Source of the DNA: Cyclospora cayetanensis
Taxonomy: Eukaryota; Apicomplexa; Conoidasida; Eucoccidiorida; Eimeriidae
NCBI RefSeq assembly: GCF_002999335.1
Contig: NW_020312105.1
Coordinates: forward strand, 1-64,000
DNA: 64,000 nt
Direction of reading: 5' to 3'
The position numbers were made by a program, and so were the translations under genes. Below are positions 1 through 11,592 of the stretch, in pieces. Each line of letters opens with the position of its first letter. Position 1 is the stretch's first letter. The notes under the pieces are model-generated. The model was not told the origin of the DNA. It worked only from the letters and a program-made list of their open reading frames with translations, and ran no database searches.

Positions 1-2
1 TG

Positions 3-305
3 TTGCTGCTGGTTTATGCCCCATGGTGTGGACACTGCAAGAAGCTTGATCCTGTTTACGAAGAATTTGGAAAGCTGGCATCTGAGTCAAAGTCGGCTAG
101 CCAGGCGCTCGTGGTTGCCAAGATGGATGGAACGGCGAACAAGTTGCCGGATGAAAAGTACAAGGTCACAGGCTTTCCAACAGTTTGGTTTTTCAAGAAC
201 GGTTCGGATACTCCCATTAAGTTCATGGGAGAACGAACCATTCAGGGTCTTGCTTCATTTGTCCAGCAACATGGCACATGGGCTGTTGAACTGGCTATTG
301 CGTAA
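3..305 (+). CDS. Protein disulfide isomerase, C-terminal thioredoxin domain (5' partial)
   Basis: This is the last visible exon of a protein disulfide isomerase, an ER oxidoreductase that forms and reshuffles disulfides in secretory proteins. The gene runs off the left edge. The frame begins inside the strand before the active site and reads LVYAPWCGHCKKLDPVYEEF, with the classical WCGHCK redox motif. A cis-Pro segment follows (VTGFPTVWFF), then the final thioredoxin helix. All of this is typical of the a' domain. The frame stops at 303-305 after AVELAIA, without a KDEL-type ER retrieval signal. A possible splice donor (GTAAC at 302-306) overlaps the stop, so a further exon could carry the signal. 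The domain assignment is secure; the C-terminus and the exact family member are not. Confidence 0.9.
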   Translation: MLLVYAPWCGHCKKLDPVYEEFGKLASESKSASQALVVAKMDGTANKLPDEKYKVTGFPTVWFFKNGSDTPIKFMGERTIQGLASFVQQHGTWAVELAIA

Positions 306-3209
306 CAGTTGTTTCGGTTTACAGGGCCCAGTGTTGCTTCATACATGCCTGTTTGTTTTTTCGATGAGTGTATCAATGCTGAAAGTCGGGGGTGTATGGC
401 AAAAAGGATATGGTTGAAGTCAAGTGTTGTGGAACGTGGGCATTTGCTGGCGAACTTGGAGTTATACCCGTTTTAATTGCAGCTTTTTAGATAGCGCATG
501 AGTGTGGATGTTTTAAAATGCTTCATCGTCATGAACGTGCTTTATACTCTGTGGGGCTCAGTTTAATGCTTATGAGGTTCTCCTTCAGGAATTCGGCGAT
601 AAGGCTTTCAACAAAACAAGGAGCGTTTTCCGCGTTAGCTGTCTCTTCTTCAACCAAATTCTATTCGCTATCTTGGTCGAATCGTTTTCTTCACGTCGGT
701 CATCATATCAGGCAATATAATAGTGTCTGTGCCAGCAAAGCGTTATTCTTCTCTTGAGCCACACGGATTGTGCAAGCCATATCTACCATCGTGCGTACTG
801 CTTAGTCCTTTGATTCTTATTAATGTCCATTGCGATTGGCATGTGTGTACGTGTGAAGAAAAACAATACGTGACCAATGTGCAATCATGGCCAATGGGAG
901 AGTGCTGAGATCCTCAAAAAAGCAATGGCAGTCTTCGCTCTACAAACTATACTGCAGTAACTTCGGTTACCGCTGGCATTGGCGATGCTTTTACTGTTAA
1001 GCACTGATTTTGTTTCTAATAAATCTTTCCTAGTGCACGTTGCACTTGGATACAATTCGAACATCTCATTTTATACATTTACAAACACCACATTCCACAA
1101 TGGTGGGGAGATTAAGTCTGGCAGGATCTTTGAACTCCTTAGCTCGTTAACTAAAGCTGGCTTCTAGTTGTTTAGCAAGCCTTCAAGTGGCGAATGGTGA
1201 GTAAGGGCCATCTTCTACCATGAGTACGGTCTCAAGCACGGAGTCTTCAGAGTTCTGGAGCACCATCTACTCTGTTAGGCTTTGTCTACGGCTGAGCAGA
1301 CAGGGCTTCTAATTTTGCCGCTAGTAACTTTTATATCATCTTCCATCTGCACCCTCAGTCGGCTGTCTGGTGCTCAGGTGAACACGCTGATCTATTCCCC
1401 GTGCCAAACCATGAAGTTTTTAGTAGAAGCATAGAAGTGCTGGTATTTAAAGAAAGTTGCAGAGGGCGAGTATAACCAGCACTTAATACCTTGATTATCA
1501 AGATCGCGGCACATAAAGTTGAAGTACCACTTTACGGTACACTAGCGCAGCCACAGCGTCTGAGTGTGATCTTGCTACATGCTGCTTCACGGCTCTTGGA
1601 TCGCCATGTTTTCATCGAAAACGAAGAGTACGGTTAAAATTTCTTTCGCAGGAAGGACCCTGCGAAGCAAAGGAGTGCCGATTATTTGAGATTAGGTAGC
1701 ATTCAGCTGCTAGAGATATTAAAGGAGTTAACACGAGGCTTCAATCTCCGTTGGTCAATCCTTGATGGAATTGTTGCAGCTGTCTTTCGAAACTTGGACA
1801 ATTCCGTATTTAAAATACAGAACTCGAATTAGCTTACATGCTCGTATTCAGCAAAACGCTCTTACTTTATACAAGCCGCCATGATATGCAAAAACCGAAC
1901 AACTGAACTCAATGCAACCTATATCATGGTAGTAGCGTTCTTAGAGGCTCAATAAAGGAAATAACTGAATGCTCGCTAGTGCGAATAGCTGAGACTTCGT
2001 TGTCTACATATAATCTGGTATGCAAGAATCAAAGGCTCTATGAACTTCATACTTCCGGGTAGTTGGACCTTGAATAGATACATAAGATTGCTTCTCTGTG
2101 CTTAAGCACTTTTTGGCACCAAATAGTGGGAATGGCATTTAGGGTACAAGCACAAAGATCGTGCGGGTTTGGTCGTTAAGCGCGGTGAATTTTAAGCATG
2201 AGCCGCCGTGAGCTTTTTGGCTGCGTACAAAACGTCCACCAACATAGATGTAAATATGCTACCACTATGTTAAAGTCTACTGCACTACATAGCAGCATAC
2301 TCATATAAATGACTAGTGCACCATTTTCCAAGCAGGAATAGATGCGCTTATTACTCCGGGCAGAGTTTTAGACGATGCAGCTGGCTTTAAAAAGGCAATT
2401 ATTCCAGCTGAAGACCACAAAGCTACGGCAGAGTGGCTCATCAACACTAACGCGGGGAGCTGCTCCAGCGCCCAACAGGCCTGCCCTTTTCTGTCTCGTA
2501 AAAAGTTTTGATTCGAAGGAATTCAACGGCGTGATCAGGCTTCGATAATATTCTGCGTTCTTCTCTGTGCGTGAAACTCGCTCTTTTAGATGACAGCACA
2601 CCGGAGACCCCTCTAACTAGCGACGTCGATAACGCTTTGGAATCTACAGTTTTGACGCACTGTGCATGATGTGTGGCGGAAACATCTTAAAGGTATATGC
2701 TATATAGGGGGCATCAGCACTCTAGCTCACGTTTCACTCAGCTTTTGCAGATCACCTTTTATGCAACATTTCTTTCAAAAGGCAAGCATGCCTGCACATA
2801 ACTGCTGATCTAATCACGTGATAAAAGATGAGACAAACAGGCACGAAATTTATGCAGACTCATTGCTTCTTTTGAAGCCCTTTAGTAGCCGAACAAGGCG
2901 AAGAGTCTGATTTTTCTTTTTCGTGGTATGCATCGTTGCATGAAAATAAAAATATTTTGCGCTAGGGCACTCTCATCAAGTGGGCGTCAAAAGAGATCTT
3001 TTGTCGGCTGCAGGAGAACCGTTGGCTTGTTCCTATGAGAAGATTCAGGAGTATGGCCACCGGCATAAAATTGCTGTAGGACTTATGAACGATATGGCAA
3101 ATATGACAGAAGGTAGAGGCCCTGGATGCTTGGAGTTCTTTCCACAGACACCACAGATCCTGTGTCGAATGAGTCTTCTTTCGCTTCGCATTGCCTTCCA
3201 TCACCAAGT
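306..3209. other. Intergenic stretch without recognised genes
   Basis: About 2.9 kb between the disulfide isomerase fragment and the protease. Only short open frames occur (up to about 85 codons), with no family motif, repeat or convincing splice pattern. The first few hundred bases probably include the 3' untranslated region of the isomerase. It is relatively AT-rich and has no (GCA)n tracts. Confidence 0.5.
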
Positions 3210-4680
3210 CTATGCCCATGCAGAAGAGTGCAGGATATGACCTCTACGGAAACGATGCCGGAATGGTCCATCCAGCTGCGTTCTACCGCAGCCACCAGCA
3301 CTAGCTGCAAAACCTTCAAAAACAAAGTAAACACCTCCAGACTGTCATAAAAAACAATCTTCTTACCAATGCGTTTCTGCCGCTGGTCAAATATTGCGAA
3401 AAACTTCCTAAGAAAAGCAGTTCCTAAAACCTGAATCCGTAGTGATTTACGTTGTCTGCAGTTTTGTATGATACTAGAAGCTGCAATATGCACTTACAAC
3501 CGTGTGACTTTGGCCTGGAGGAAACTGGAGGACCATGAAAGAAAGCGGGCATTCGGAAGGAGGAAATGATCCTCCAGCATTTCTAATGTAGTCATGTGGC
3601 TCAATAATGATTTCCTTAGTTCCTTCTCCTGGCGACTGCTTAAAGACAAAAGATAATTGCTTCATCAGTTCCATTTTCTTTGCATTGCATGGTGATAATG
3701 CGCCAAGTCTATTTAGTATTTGATCAATAAGTAGGGCAGAGCCGCCTATTCCGGAAGTGCCTGTGTCCACTATTGCCCTGCATGGGGTCTCTGGAGTGCA
3801 GAACCCCAGACTGGATTCGTCCACAAGAATGTCCAATAGGCCGATCTCCCACCTATTTGGTGAGAGTAGTGGAAACCACGATATTTGTGACCTTTCTCGC
3901 AAATAGCTGGTAAAGATGGTGGTGTAAATCGTCGAGCCATAAAAAATCGTGTGCACTAACCTAGGATTGTATCCGCCGAAGGTTATTTCTCCTTCCGAAG
4001 ACTCATTCGCAGGGAGGGCGATTGAAAATAGTGCATCTTCGATGTTGCCCGAGTCTACCATTTTTTCTACAAGCGTCTTAGTTTGCCCGGCTTGGTCATA
4101 CGGGAAACCTACAAATTCCATTACAGGCGCTGCGACCAGCAGCTTATCAATAAGAAAATTACCCAGCCCAACAATTCCGTCGAATGCTGCGATAAGTGCA
4201 TCGTGATGTAGAAAATGCAATTATTCACATTCACTTACGCAGTTCGGAAAACGGGTGTTGTGGTTGATTGACCACGGATCCGAAAGCGTAGTCATATATC
4301 CTGTTGTTCATACATTTATTTTATGAGCATTCGTTTTCAGGAAAGAGTGCACCAGGTCCCTTACGTTGCATTTTGAAAGTGAAAGAAATCTCGGCCGCTA
4401 ATGGACTCAATGTATCCAGATGCGTATGTCACTCGAATTTCATTGTGCCGTCCACCGGCTAGACCTTCCTTGAATGTTGATGATCTCTCAGGGTTAAACC
4501 TGCTATGCCGAAGACAAGAGGGCGAGGTGCATTTTGTTGAAGGAACCCATGTGTGGGTACTGCCTAGGACGAAATCCATAGTAAACGAAGCTCCGTAGGA
4601 ATTCAACAGTGTACGCACCAGTATCAAACAGCACTGTGAACGCTTGTGGCGGTGTCCCAACTGCAATGCTCCCAAAGAAT
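3210..4680 (-). CDS. Pepsin-family (A1) aspartyl protease, 5' end not resolved
   Basis: A secretory-pathway aspartyl protease of the pepsin/plasmepsin family. Proposed exons on the minus strand are 4680-4619, 4563-4365, 4300-4239, 4186-3498, 3430-3367 and 3304-3210, and all junctions keep frame. The first exon reads FFGSIAVGTPPQAFTVLFDT. Its DTG is completed across the intron as DTGSTHTWVPSTKC, giving the first catalytic Asp. A flap-like VTYASGYIESISG retains the flap Tyr. A small exon gives FGSVVNQP and joins to FDGIVGLG. The second catalytic Asp is in AIVDTGTSGIGGS, and the C-terminal strand is VLGTAFLRKFFAIFDQ. Signal peptide and prosegment must lie upstream of 4680 and I could not place them. 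If the last intron is not spliced, the frame instead runs to a stop at 3083. The family is certain; the coccidian ASP subgroup is not determined. Confidence 0.88.
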
Positions 4681-6152
4681 CTGGATGAAATTTTGAAGCA
4701 CAACCATGCAATATTCATGTGAAAAGGACAACTGACTGGAGGTTGTCGTCACTTGAAAGTGGCACATTTATAACGCGCGTGTTGTCTTGATATTCATGTG
4801 AAGGTCCTGGGTTATTGACTTTTTAACATGAAAGAATCTGCTTTCCAACAATGGATAATATCTGTATATCGGGCCTACTTTGAAATGCTGAAAGCTTTGA
4901 TAGCAAGCGCCCATTGGCCAACACTGGTAGAAACAGAATGTTGCCAACGAACAGCTTGGAGAGCCATAATGCAATGCGGCACTCCATGCCCCTGGAACCT
5001 CACAAAAGCCCTCAGAAATGCCGAACAACTGATGATTGATCCAGTTGAGTGTATTATAGCATTTATATCCCTACGGCTGCTGCGATTTGCCCGCACATTA
5101 GAAGGCTACATTCGCCCTATTGTGTTTTCAGCATTTGTACACGTCGTACAGACATTCCAGGTGCATCATCTCCTTTACCCAATTTCTTGAATTCCACAGT
5201 TTGTGTCCAATGATGCAAAATGAACTAGCTGAATACAACATGAAACTCCTGCTAAAACGTTGGTTACACTGAGAGAACTAGAAGCACATATGATTTGCCA
5301 TCTTTGCAACATAAACTGAACAGCGCTGTCAGCCGCAGCTCACACTGAACGACGCACGCTTAAACTGCATAATTTTACATGCACACATTAAGGAACGTGT
5401 AGTAATTCGCAAAAGCGACTGCTGCTCCTAGAGCGCGTCGTTTTGCATGCTCCAGACCGCCGGTTTTTGTATTTCCGAGGCCGGAGAGAGGACAACTTGC
5501 TTCCGTTTGCAGCCCCTTTCCAAGTTACAGAAGACCACCGGCCGGATAAGCTAGCCTATCATTTGTCATAATCTCACAGGGATAACATACTTCATGGCGG
5601 TGGCGTCTGGGGGGCATGGCCAACCCTTCTGGAAAGTCGGTGAAACTCTTTTGGTCAGGCAATGATTCAAGGTTCGTACACATTTTAGTAGCTCCAGTGT
5701 TAGTGTAACGATGTATACATTTTTCTGTTCGCATTAGCTTTGTCCCGCGTTGGGGCTGCAAAGCTTGTGTCTCCGATCCATGAGCCACCATCGAGTGGGA
5801 TCCACGTTTTCGCTCACAGGTTTTTGTACAGCTTTGTACTGTAAGTCGAAAACAGTATTTTCAGATTTTGGGCTTGTCAAGTACAGGAATATGTTTTGCT
5901 CTTAGGGGTGTATTATACTGTGGGGAATCTTGTGCTGAATTGACTGATTCAGAAACAAAGCTGTCGGGTGCAAGACCAAGCCCCACGCAGAAAAACTAGG
6001 TTCCAACTTAAATAGACAAGTGCATCCCTTTGGTTACGTTCATGCGCATATTATTTTCTGCTCTCACAAGCGTTTCGGGGTGTCCGTGTCATCAGTAAAA
6101 GTTCAGTATTCCACAGCGGAAAATCGCAAACTCCACTCCGCGTTCTTGCATC
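4681..6152. other. Divergent intergenic region, probably with missing 5' exons of the protease
   Basis: The protease (minus) and the carrier (plus) diverge here. The signal peptide and prosegment exons of the protease should lie in the left part of this stretch. Minus-strand open frames at 4768-5028 and 5525-5791 are candidates, but neither has a clear signal peptide or joins cleanly, so I do not assign them. The last few hundred bases should hold the carrier promoter. Confidence 0.4.
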
Positions 6153-8084
6153 ATGGATACTGCCACAGATAATGTGTTACGCTACCCATGGTTTCCAAAT
6201 GACCAGCAGGGGCTTCCATCAACAATGGCATCTGCCGCAGTCGCAGGCTTGCTTTCGCGAGCTGTTGCGCACCCGCTCGATACAGTCAAGGCTGTGATCC
6301 AGGTCCAAACTAAATCAAGAGATACGCCCAAAACGGTATTTGAGAGATCCAGGACAGTGCGGACGCTGCTTTCTATCTGGAAGGTGGATGGTTTGAGAGG
6401 GCTCTACCGAGGCTTCGCGTAAGCTGGTGACTATTCCCTTTTGTTTCGAATTTGCTTTGAGTGCTTCTGTGAAAATAATTTTGCTGACAGTGTTATAGTG
6501 CTGTGCTAGCTTTGCGCGTTTTTCTTGCTCTTTCTAGAATCACGTCTGCACTGGCGATTCCAGCAACCTGCTTGTACTTTAGTGCATACGAAATCCTAAA
6601 GTCGCACGTCATGAAGCTTTTTTTCGGGACCGCCGATCAGAACACCACGTCGGCGGAACTGAGCTTTGGGTCAGCTTTCATTGTGGACTCCGTCTGTGGT
6701 TTCTCCGCTGAGGCCATCTCCTGTCTTCTTTATCTTCCCATGGATGTCTGCAAGGAGCGACTGCAAGTATGGATTGTCCTGTAGGGGACTCTTCATCCCT
6801 GTTCTTTGAGGATTGACCTTAAGTGAATACACTTGTTTCTGCTAGTGGGCTTGCCTATTTGTCTCTTAGCTGTGTCCCTCTTCTTGTGCTTACCCGTAAA
6901 CCATGGCTGGCTTTGGGCATTTCATTGTTATGCAGGTGTACCCAGCAATGCGGTCGGAAAGCTCTCCGATAACAAAGCCAACTCTAAGGGAGGTTGTACG
7001 CGCTGACGGGATTAGTGGACTCTACCGTGGCTACGGGGCAACTCTTCTTTCCTTTGGACCATTCAGCGCTCTATTTTTCACGCTAAATCATGTCGGTATT
7101 CAGGCAATTAGCGCGGTAAACTCAACCAAAGGAAATATATTTAAGGTTTTTGTAGTAAACGGAGGTGAAGACTAGCGTTTTATTTTATATTGCATGCTCA
7201 GCAATTCCGTGAACTCGCCGGACACATAATGGGACCAGCTACGGACCCACCAACCCTTGGATCGTCTGCTGAATGCCGCCCGCTCCTCGATGCGACAGTT
7301 GCTGGGGCAGCTGCTGGAGCAGCAGCCTTTTTAACAGCCCCTCTGGACAAAGTGAAACTCAGGTATCTGCCTCCGACGTGACTAAAATAGCTTTAATGAC
7401 TTTGTCCCCGGCCGTAGATCCAGTTCCGCGATGACGCAGGACCGCTCCTTTGTCTGTTAGCTCATGCCATAGTTAAGACAATAAGCCTCAAACAGTCAGG
7501 GGAGGGAGCGGTCCATGAGGGGTCGCAAAATTGTAAAGTTTCACCCGAATGGAGATTTTTAGAGGATGCTTTAGTCAATTGCCACACGCCTGAAGGGACT
7601 CACCGCAATTTCTAGATTACCGAAAAGGAGGAGTGACATTTACCATGGCTGGTTCAGAGATATTAAGTAGCCAAGACCGTTGCTGCGTGCGATACTCTGC
7701 AGTGTTAGCAACTCTTTTTCCTTGCATTTGTTTTCGCTGCTAGCGCCTTGCAGGCTCCAGGTTCAGGCTAAGGCACCTCGTGGGCATCATGCGCCATTTT
7801 ACTACAAGCATTTTTTTCATGTAAGAAGCCCTGCTGAGCTTCTTGTTCTGGCTTGAGGACTGCGGTACTTTGCCGTTTCAAGGCTTTTCTGGTGACGTAT
7901 CGTATGCAGAATCTGCTGCGTTGTTTCCGTGCAGGGTTTGGCGTCCCTTTTCAAAGCTGAAGGACTTTCTGGTTGCTTCGCCGGCGTAGGGGCGCGTACG
8001 ACATTTTCCAGTGGATCACTTTTTCTGACCATTTTAGTAATGCAAAACGCACGCAATGTTTACTGCCGCTATCTCGAAGGATAG
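6153..8084 (+). CDS. Mitochondrial carrier family (SLC25-type) protein, six exons
   Basis: A solute carrier of the mitochondrial inner membrane with three tandem repeats of two membrane helices each. Proposed exons are 6153-6418, 6538-6766, 6936-7115, 7202-7362, 7754-7820 and 7935-8084, giving about 350 residues, a normal carrier length. All junctions keep frame. Repeat 1 has the signature AHPLDTVKAVIQVQ and ends in GLRGLYRGF. Repeat 2 has YLPMDVCKERLQV, completed across an intron, then GISGLYRGYGATLLSFGPFS. Repeat 3 has TAPLDKVKLRLQVQAK, spanning exons 4 and 5, and ends in GLSGCFAGVGARTTF. These are the Px[D/E]xx[K/R]x[K/R] and following glycine-rich motifs of the family. The start at 6153 is the first ATG of the exon. 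Substrate cannot be told from the motifs alone; CKERLQ in repeat 2 is its most distinctive point. Confidence 0.92.
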
Positions 8085-8961
8085 CGTGTTCCCGCTAGAA
8101 GAATTATGTTTTGTTTGGTAGCGGCTGCGTCTAACTATCTGACGTTGTCTGTTAGTCTGGCTGAGGTGGCGAGGCCTAATCCTGAATGTATGTGTTTCGT
8201 GGAATGGATATTGGTAACAGTTCCAGCAGCAGGGTCACCGTGGCAGGGGGGAATGTATGTACAATTCTACAAATACGGCATGCTTGACCATATGGCGACG
8301 GCACCAACAGCGACCAGCATAGGTCTGGAAGTGAAGTACACTGAGTGGTTAAACATGCGCCCGAACCGCCTGTACAATCGCACGAGTACGCCAGATTCTG
8401 ACTGGTTTCAATAAGAGACGTTTAGCTACAGATTGCATGCTTGCAGGCCTGTTTCACGACTCACCTAAGTGCTTGCATGTGTTGCACATTGTAGGTTTGC
8501 TAACATGAAATCAGAGTGTTTCTGTTTGTGGGATTGTATAAATGATGCAGCTATACATGAAGTAGCTACTCCCCTGGTTTTGAATAATTGTGATTGTGTA
8601 CGAATGATGTGCCTACCTGCATTGGGCAGAAGGGAACCCGAGGCTGAGATGTGCCATTGCTTGTTTGCAATTAGCTTTTGACTGCGATGGCCAAATAGCA
8701 ACTTCAGGAAGGCACCATGATGATAGGTCCTGTCGGCCATCAGCAGTATATGTGGCAAATTGGGTATGTGCACTTACTTTGAATAACATAAGGGTAAGCA
8801 GCTTGTTCGCAGCATGATTCGATGTAATTGAAGCAGGTGGCACTTTCGCTGCTAGTCTGGCTTACTTAGACTCTCATATGAACATGACTAGACGATTTCA
8901 TCAATAATTTGAGTGTGGAACTAGCTTGAGTAATCTGAATGCGAAGTACGCGTCCACTTAC
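8085..8961. other. No recognised gene
   Basis: About 0.9 kb downstream of the carrier. A 102-codon plus-strand frame (8106-8414) and overlapping minus-strand frames exist but show no family motif. If the minus-strand exon at 8962-9402 is real, its next exon should start within this stretch. Confidence 0.4.
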
Positions 8962-9402
8962 CAAAAGTCCTAGGTCGCCCCCGTCTCTTTCTATCCAATT
9001 ATGCTTAGAAAGGCGTCGTTCAAAGTTTAATCGATCAATGATGTAGTAGTTGGACAGGCAGAATATGGCGTCGCGGAGAGCCGAGCAACCGACCGTGTTC
9101 CAGGCGGTTCCATCGCAAGCCCACAGCAGTTCATTGAAAACGCCTGCGGTCATAATGCAGGGTGCCCGTAAATTAATACGCGCAGCTCCCCAGAAAGCAA
9201 GCAGAGCATGGTGTTTACTCATAATTGACGACGGTATCTCTATCTTTCTTGTACCAGATTCCTGGACGGTTAATATGTCCTCCAGCATAAGCCTTCTAGC
9301 TGTCCTCAGGTCTCCGAGATGAACATGAGGAGAGTCCGAGGCGGCATTCATGGAGATGCCGACGCCTGCCGCGATTTCATAGGTACTGGAGCAGCGGGGC
9401 AC
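8962..9402 (-). CDS. Putative internal exon of an unrecognised protein
   Basis: A 147-codon open frame on the minus strand bounded by good splice signals: an acceptor (AATATTAG) just before 9402 and a donor (GTAAGT) just after 8962, both in phase 0. The peptide has ordinary, non-repetitive composition with five cysteines (for example CSSTYEIAAGVGISM, MTAGVFNELLWACDGTAW, RDAIFCLSNYYIIDRLNFER) and looks like folded protein rather than random translation. I recognise no family. Flanking exons could not be fixed; a minus-strand frame at 9542-9790 and frames at 8465-8843 are possible partners. It could also be a fragment of a dead gene. Confidence 0.4.
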
Positions 9403-11592
9403 CTAATATTGTGAACCGATTCACTACATGATCATCAGTTTTTAAAGCTAAGAAAGACCCCTTCGCACGCTGCATTGGGATGCCTAAACCCGAGGCTTCA
9501 TTTACCTCGAATTCACATTTTGATGCTATTGGGATTCGTGGTTAACTAATTATGCTCAGTGTTTGTGTGTGATTTCGGCATGCGGATTTACTTGAGGCTG
9601 ATGATGCCAAAGTATTATTACATGATGAAAAAATGAAGGGAAGCCAGAGAACGTGTATATACGTAGACTTCATGAGGCAGTACCCGCAGACCTGCACCTT
9701 GACGTGACGCCCAGCCGAAATACGCAGTGTGCTAGATAGTGGAGCACTGAGCACGCTATAAAACATTGAATGCGGATGGCATTGCAGCATGGATATGGAA
9801 AGCGTCGCGGGGTAAAAGAGTGGTGGCGCGGTCTCGTTAATGGATCACGTGTACAGGCGATGGCGGCTGTGAGGCTTCAGAGCGTGGAAGGCAAAAATGT
9901 TATTGCGTCTATTGGATTATTTTCAGTTTCAAAAGTACCAGCAAATTCATATCAAATGATTAGTACGGGTACTCTTACTTTGTTGATAGCCTACCGGAAT
10001 TCTGGCGACGTGTTGTGTTCAATGTTCTAGACATCACCCATGGCTCTCATACATATTACATTCACACGCCTCAATCTTCCTTAAAGATTGCATTATAATC
10101 ATGCAAAAAGGTTTTGCCTACACCGATACGTGGACGTTGATCCATTTCGTTTTCTAAATAGTGTGGGAAACATCGCTCAGTCAAGCCCCGTTTCGCGGGT
10201 CACTATCAACCAAATCCCAGGTCAGTGCGTCGCACCCAGCTCGTCAAAACTACCAAGAGTAATATAATGAGGCATGAAAAAATGAGTAATGCTCCTTGAA
10301 TGATTCTGCACATTCTGCTTCAGTTCGTGCTCTACCACACTTTATGGCGTCACACAATGGAGCGCAAGATGGAATTGGCACGTTCAGAAAGCCAATTAAG
10401 GAAATGTGTATTTGGAAGGCTCTGCCCTTCGTAGAGCTAGTCGGGCAATGCTAGGGTCTTCTGCCTGTATTCCTGGACTTTCGCGCTTAATCAATTTGAT
10501 GTTGGTGCCAAGTTGACTAACTAAAATAATCATGAATCTTCGGTGGCATAATCACGAAAGTACCTGGTGGCCTTGCTCTATACATCCTGTTTCAAAGGAA
10601 TGGGCATTCGGCCACCGTCTTCATCTGGGAAGTGCGCTTCTTGCCTACTGACGCGTGCATTTTACCATGTTCGCAAGTGTATGTGACTAGTCGCAATGAA
10701 ATTCCTTGCACTTAGCCACTTAAGAAAGCAAACCACGATATTAGTAGTCGCTGGAAATTGATGATCTTTTCCTGTAGCCGCTTTCTTTGGCCAACAAACC
10801 ACGCAGCCTAAGTGTGAGTGGTGTAGAGCACCTACAGGGTTAAAAGGGGTGCTTCATGTAAGCGCTGATCGCGCAGTATGTGGTCGAGGCAAAATGAGCG
10901 AAAAATAGGTTTCAGTTATTCTTCCACTAGGAATAGCATATGAAAGCCACTTTCAGATTCGCAATCGTGTCAAGACCTATTCTGGAGACTCTCTGTGACC
11001 TGATGGAGAAAACGAAGTGCTATCTGGACGAGCACTCAAAAACTGTCTATATATAAAGTGCAAGCTAGCATCGCACACTGAGAGCTTCTACTGATTGGCG
11101 GGTAATTTCTCAGGACACTTGACGTCATGCTTTATGCGTTCCCCGCCATGCTGTGGTGATGCGCTTTGCCATTAGGTGCCTACAGCGAAGTAGGTTTTTA
11201 ATTATAATCTATTAAGCTCATATCAGTTTTTATCGATGGAATTCCACACGTTTAATTGTATGATCGCAGGATTTCTGTCAGGGAGCAGGTATTGTAACTG
11301 GATGAACTCTAGGAGAACGGCGGACGCTCGCAATGTCAAAAATGTATTCAAATTAATTGCAATGCCTAAATCAGGCAGAAACAAAAAAACTGAATTTCCT
11401 TACGGTGACTTTCATACAACGGAATTGTGATAGCATCCACCACGATTTATCGATGTCAGATCTGGGGTGTCTTTACAGCTGCCTGCCAGTACAACGCACA
11501 GTTCAATCGATGAACGCCCGTCACTTCCTCATTTTACCAAAAAGTTGTCGGAATGCTATGTCTGTTTTTATCGCAGTAGTTCCTGTTTTAAA
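9403..11592. other. No recognised gene
   Basis: About 2.2 kb upstream of the oocyst-wall-like gene. Open frames are short (up to 86 codons) and carry no family motif. The right end should contain that gene's promoter and 5' untranslated region. No repeats were noticed. Confidence 0.5.

Noticed and set aside
8106..8414. 102-codon plus-strand frame after the carrier gene
   Set aside because: No motif, no splice support and no plausible continuation; it starts 22 bases after the carrier stop and is probably 3' untranslated sequence.
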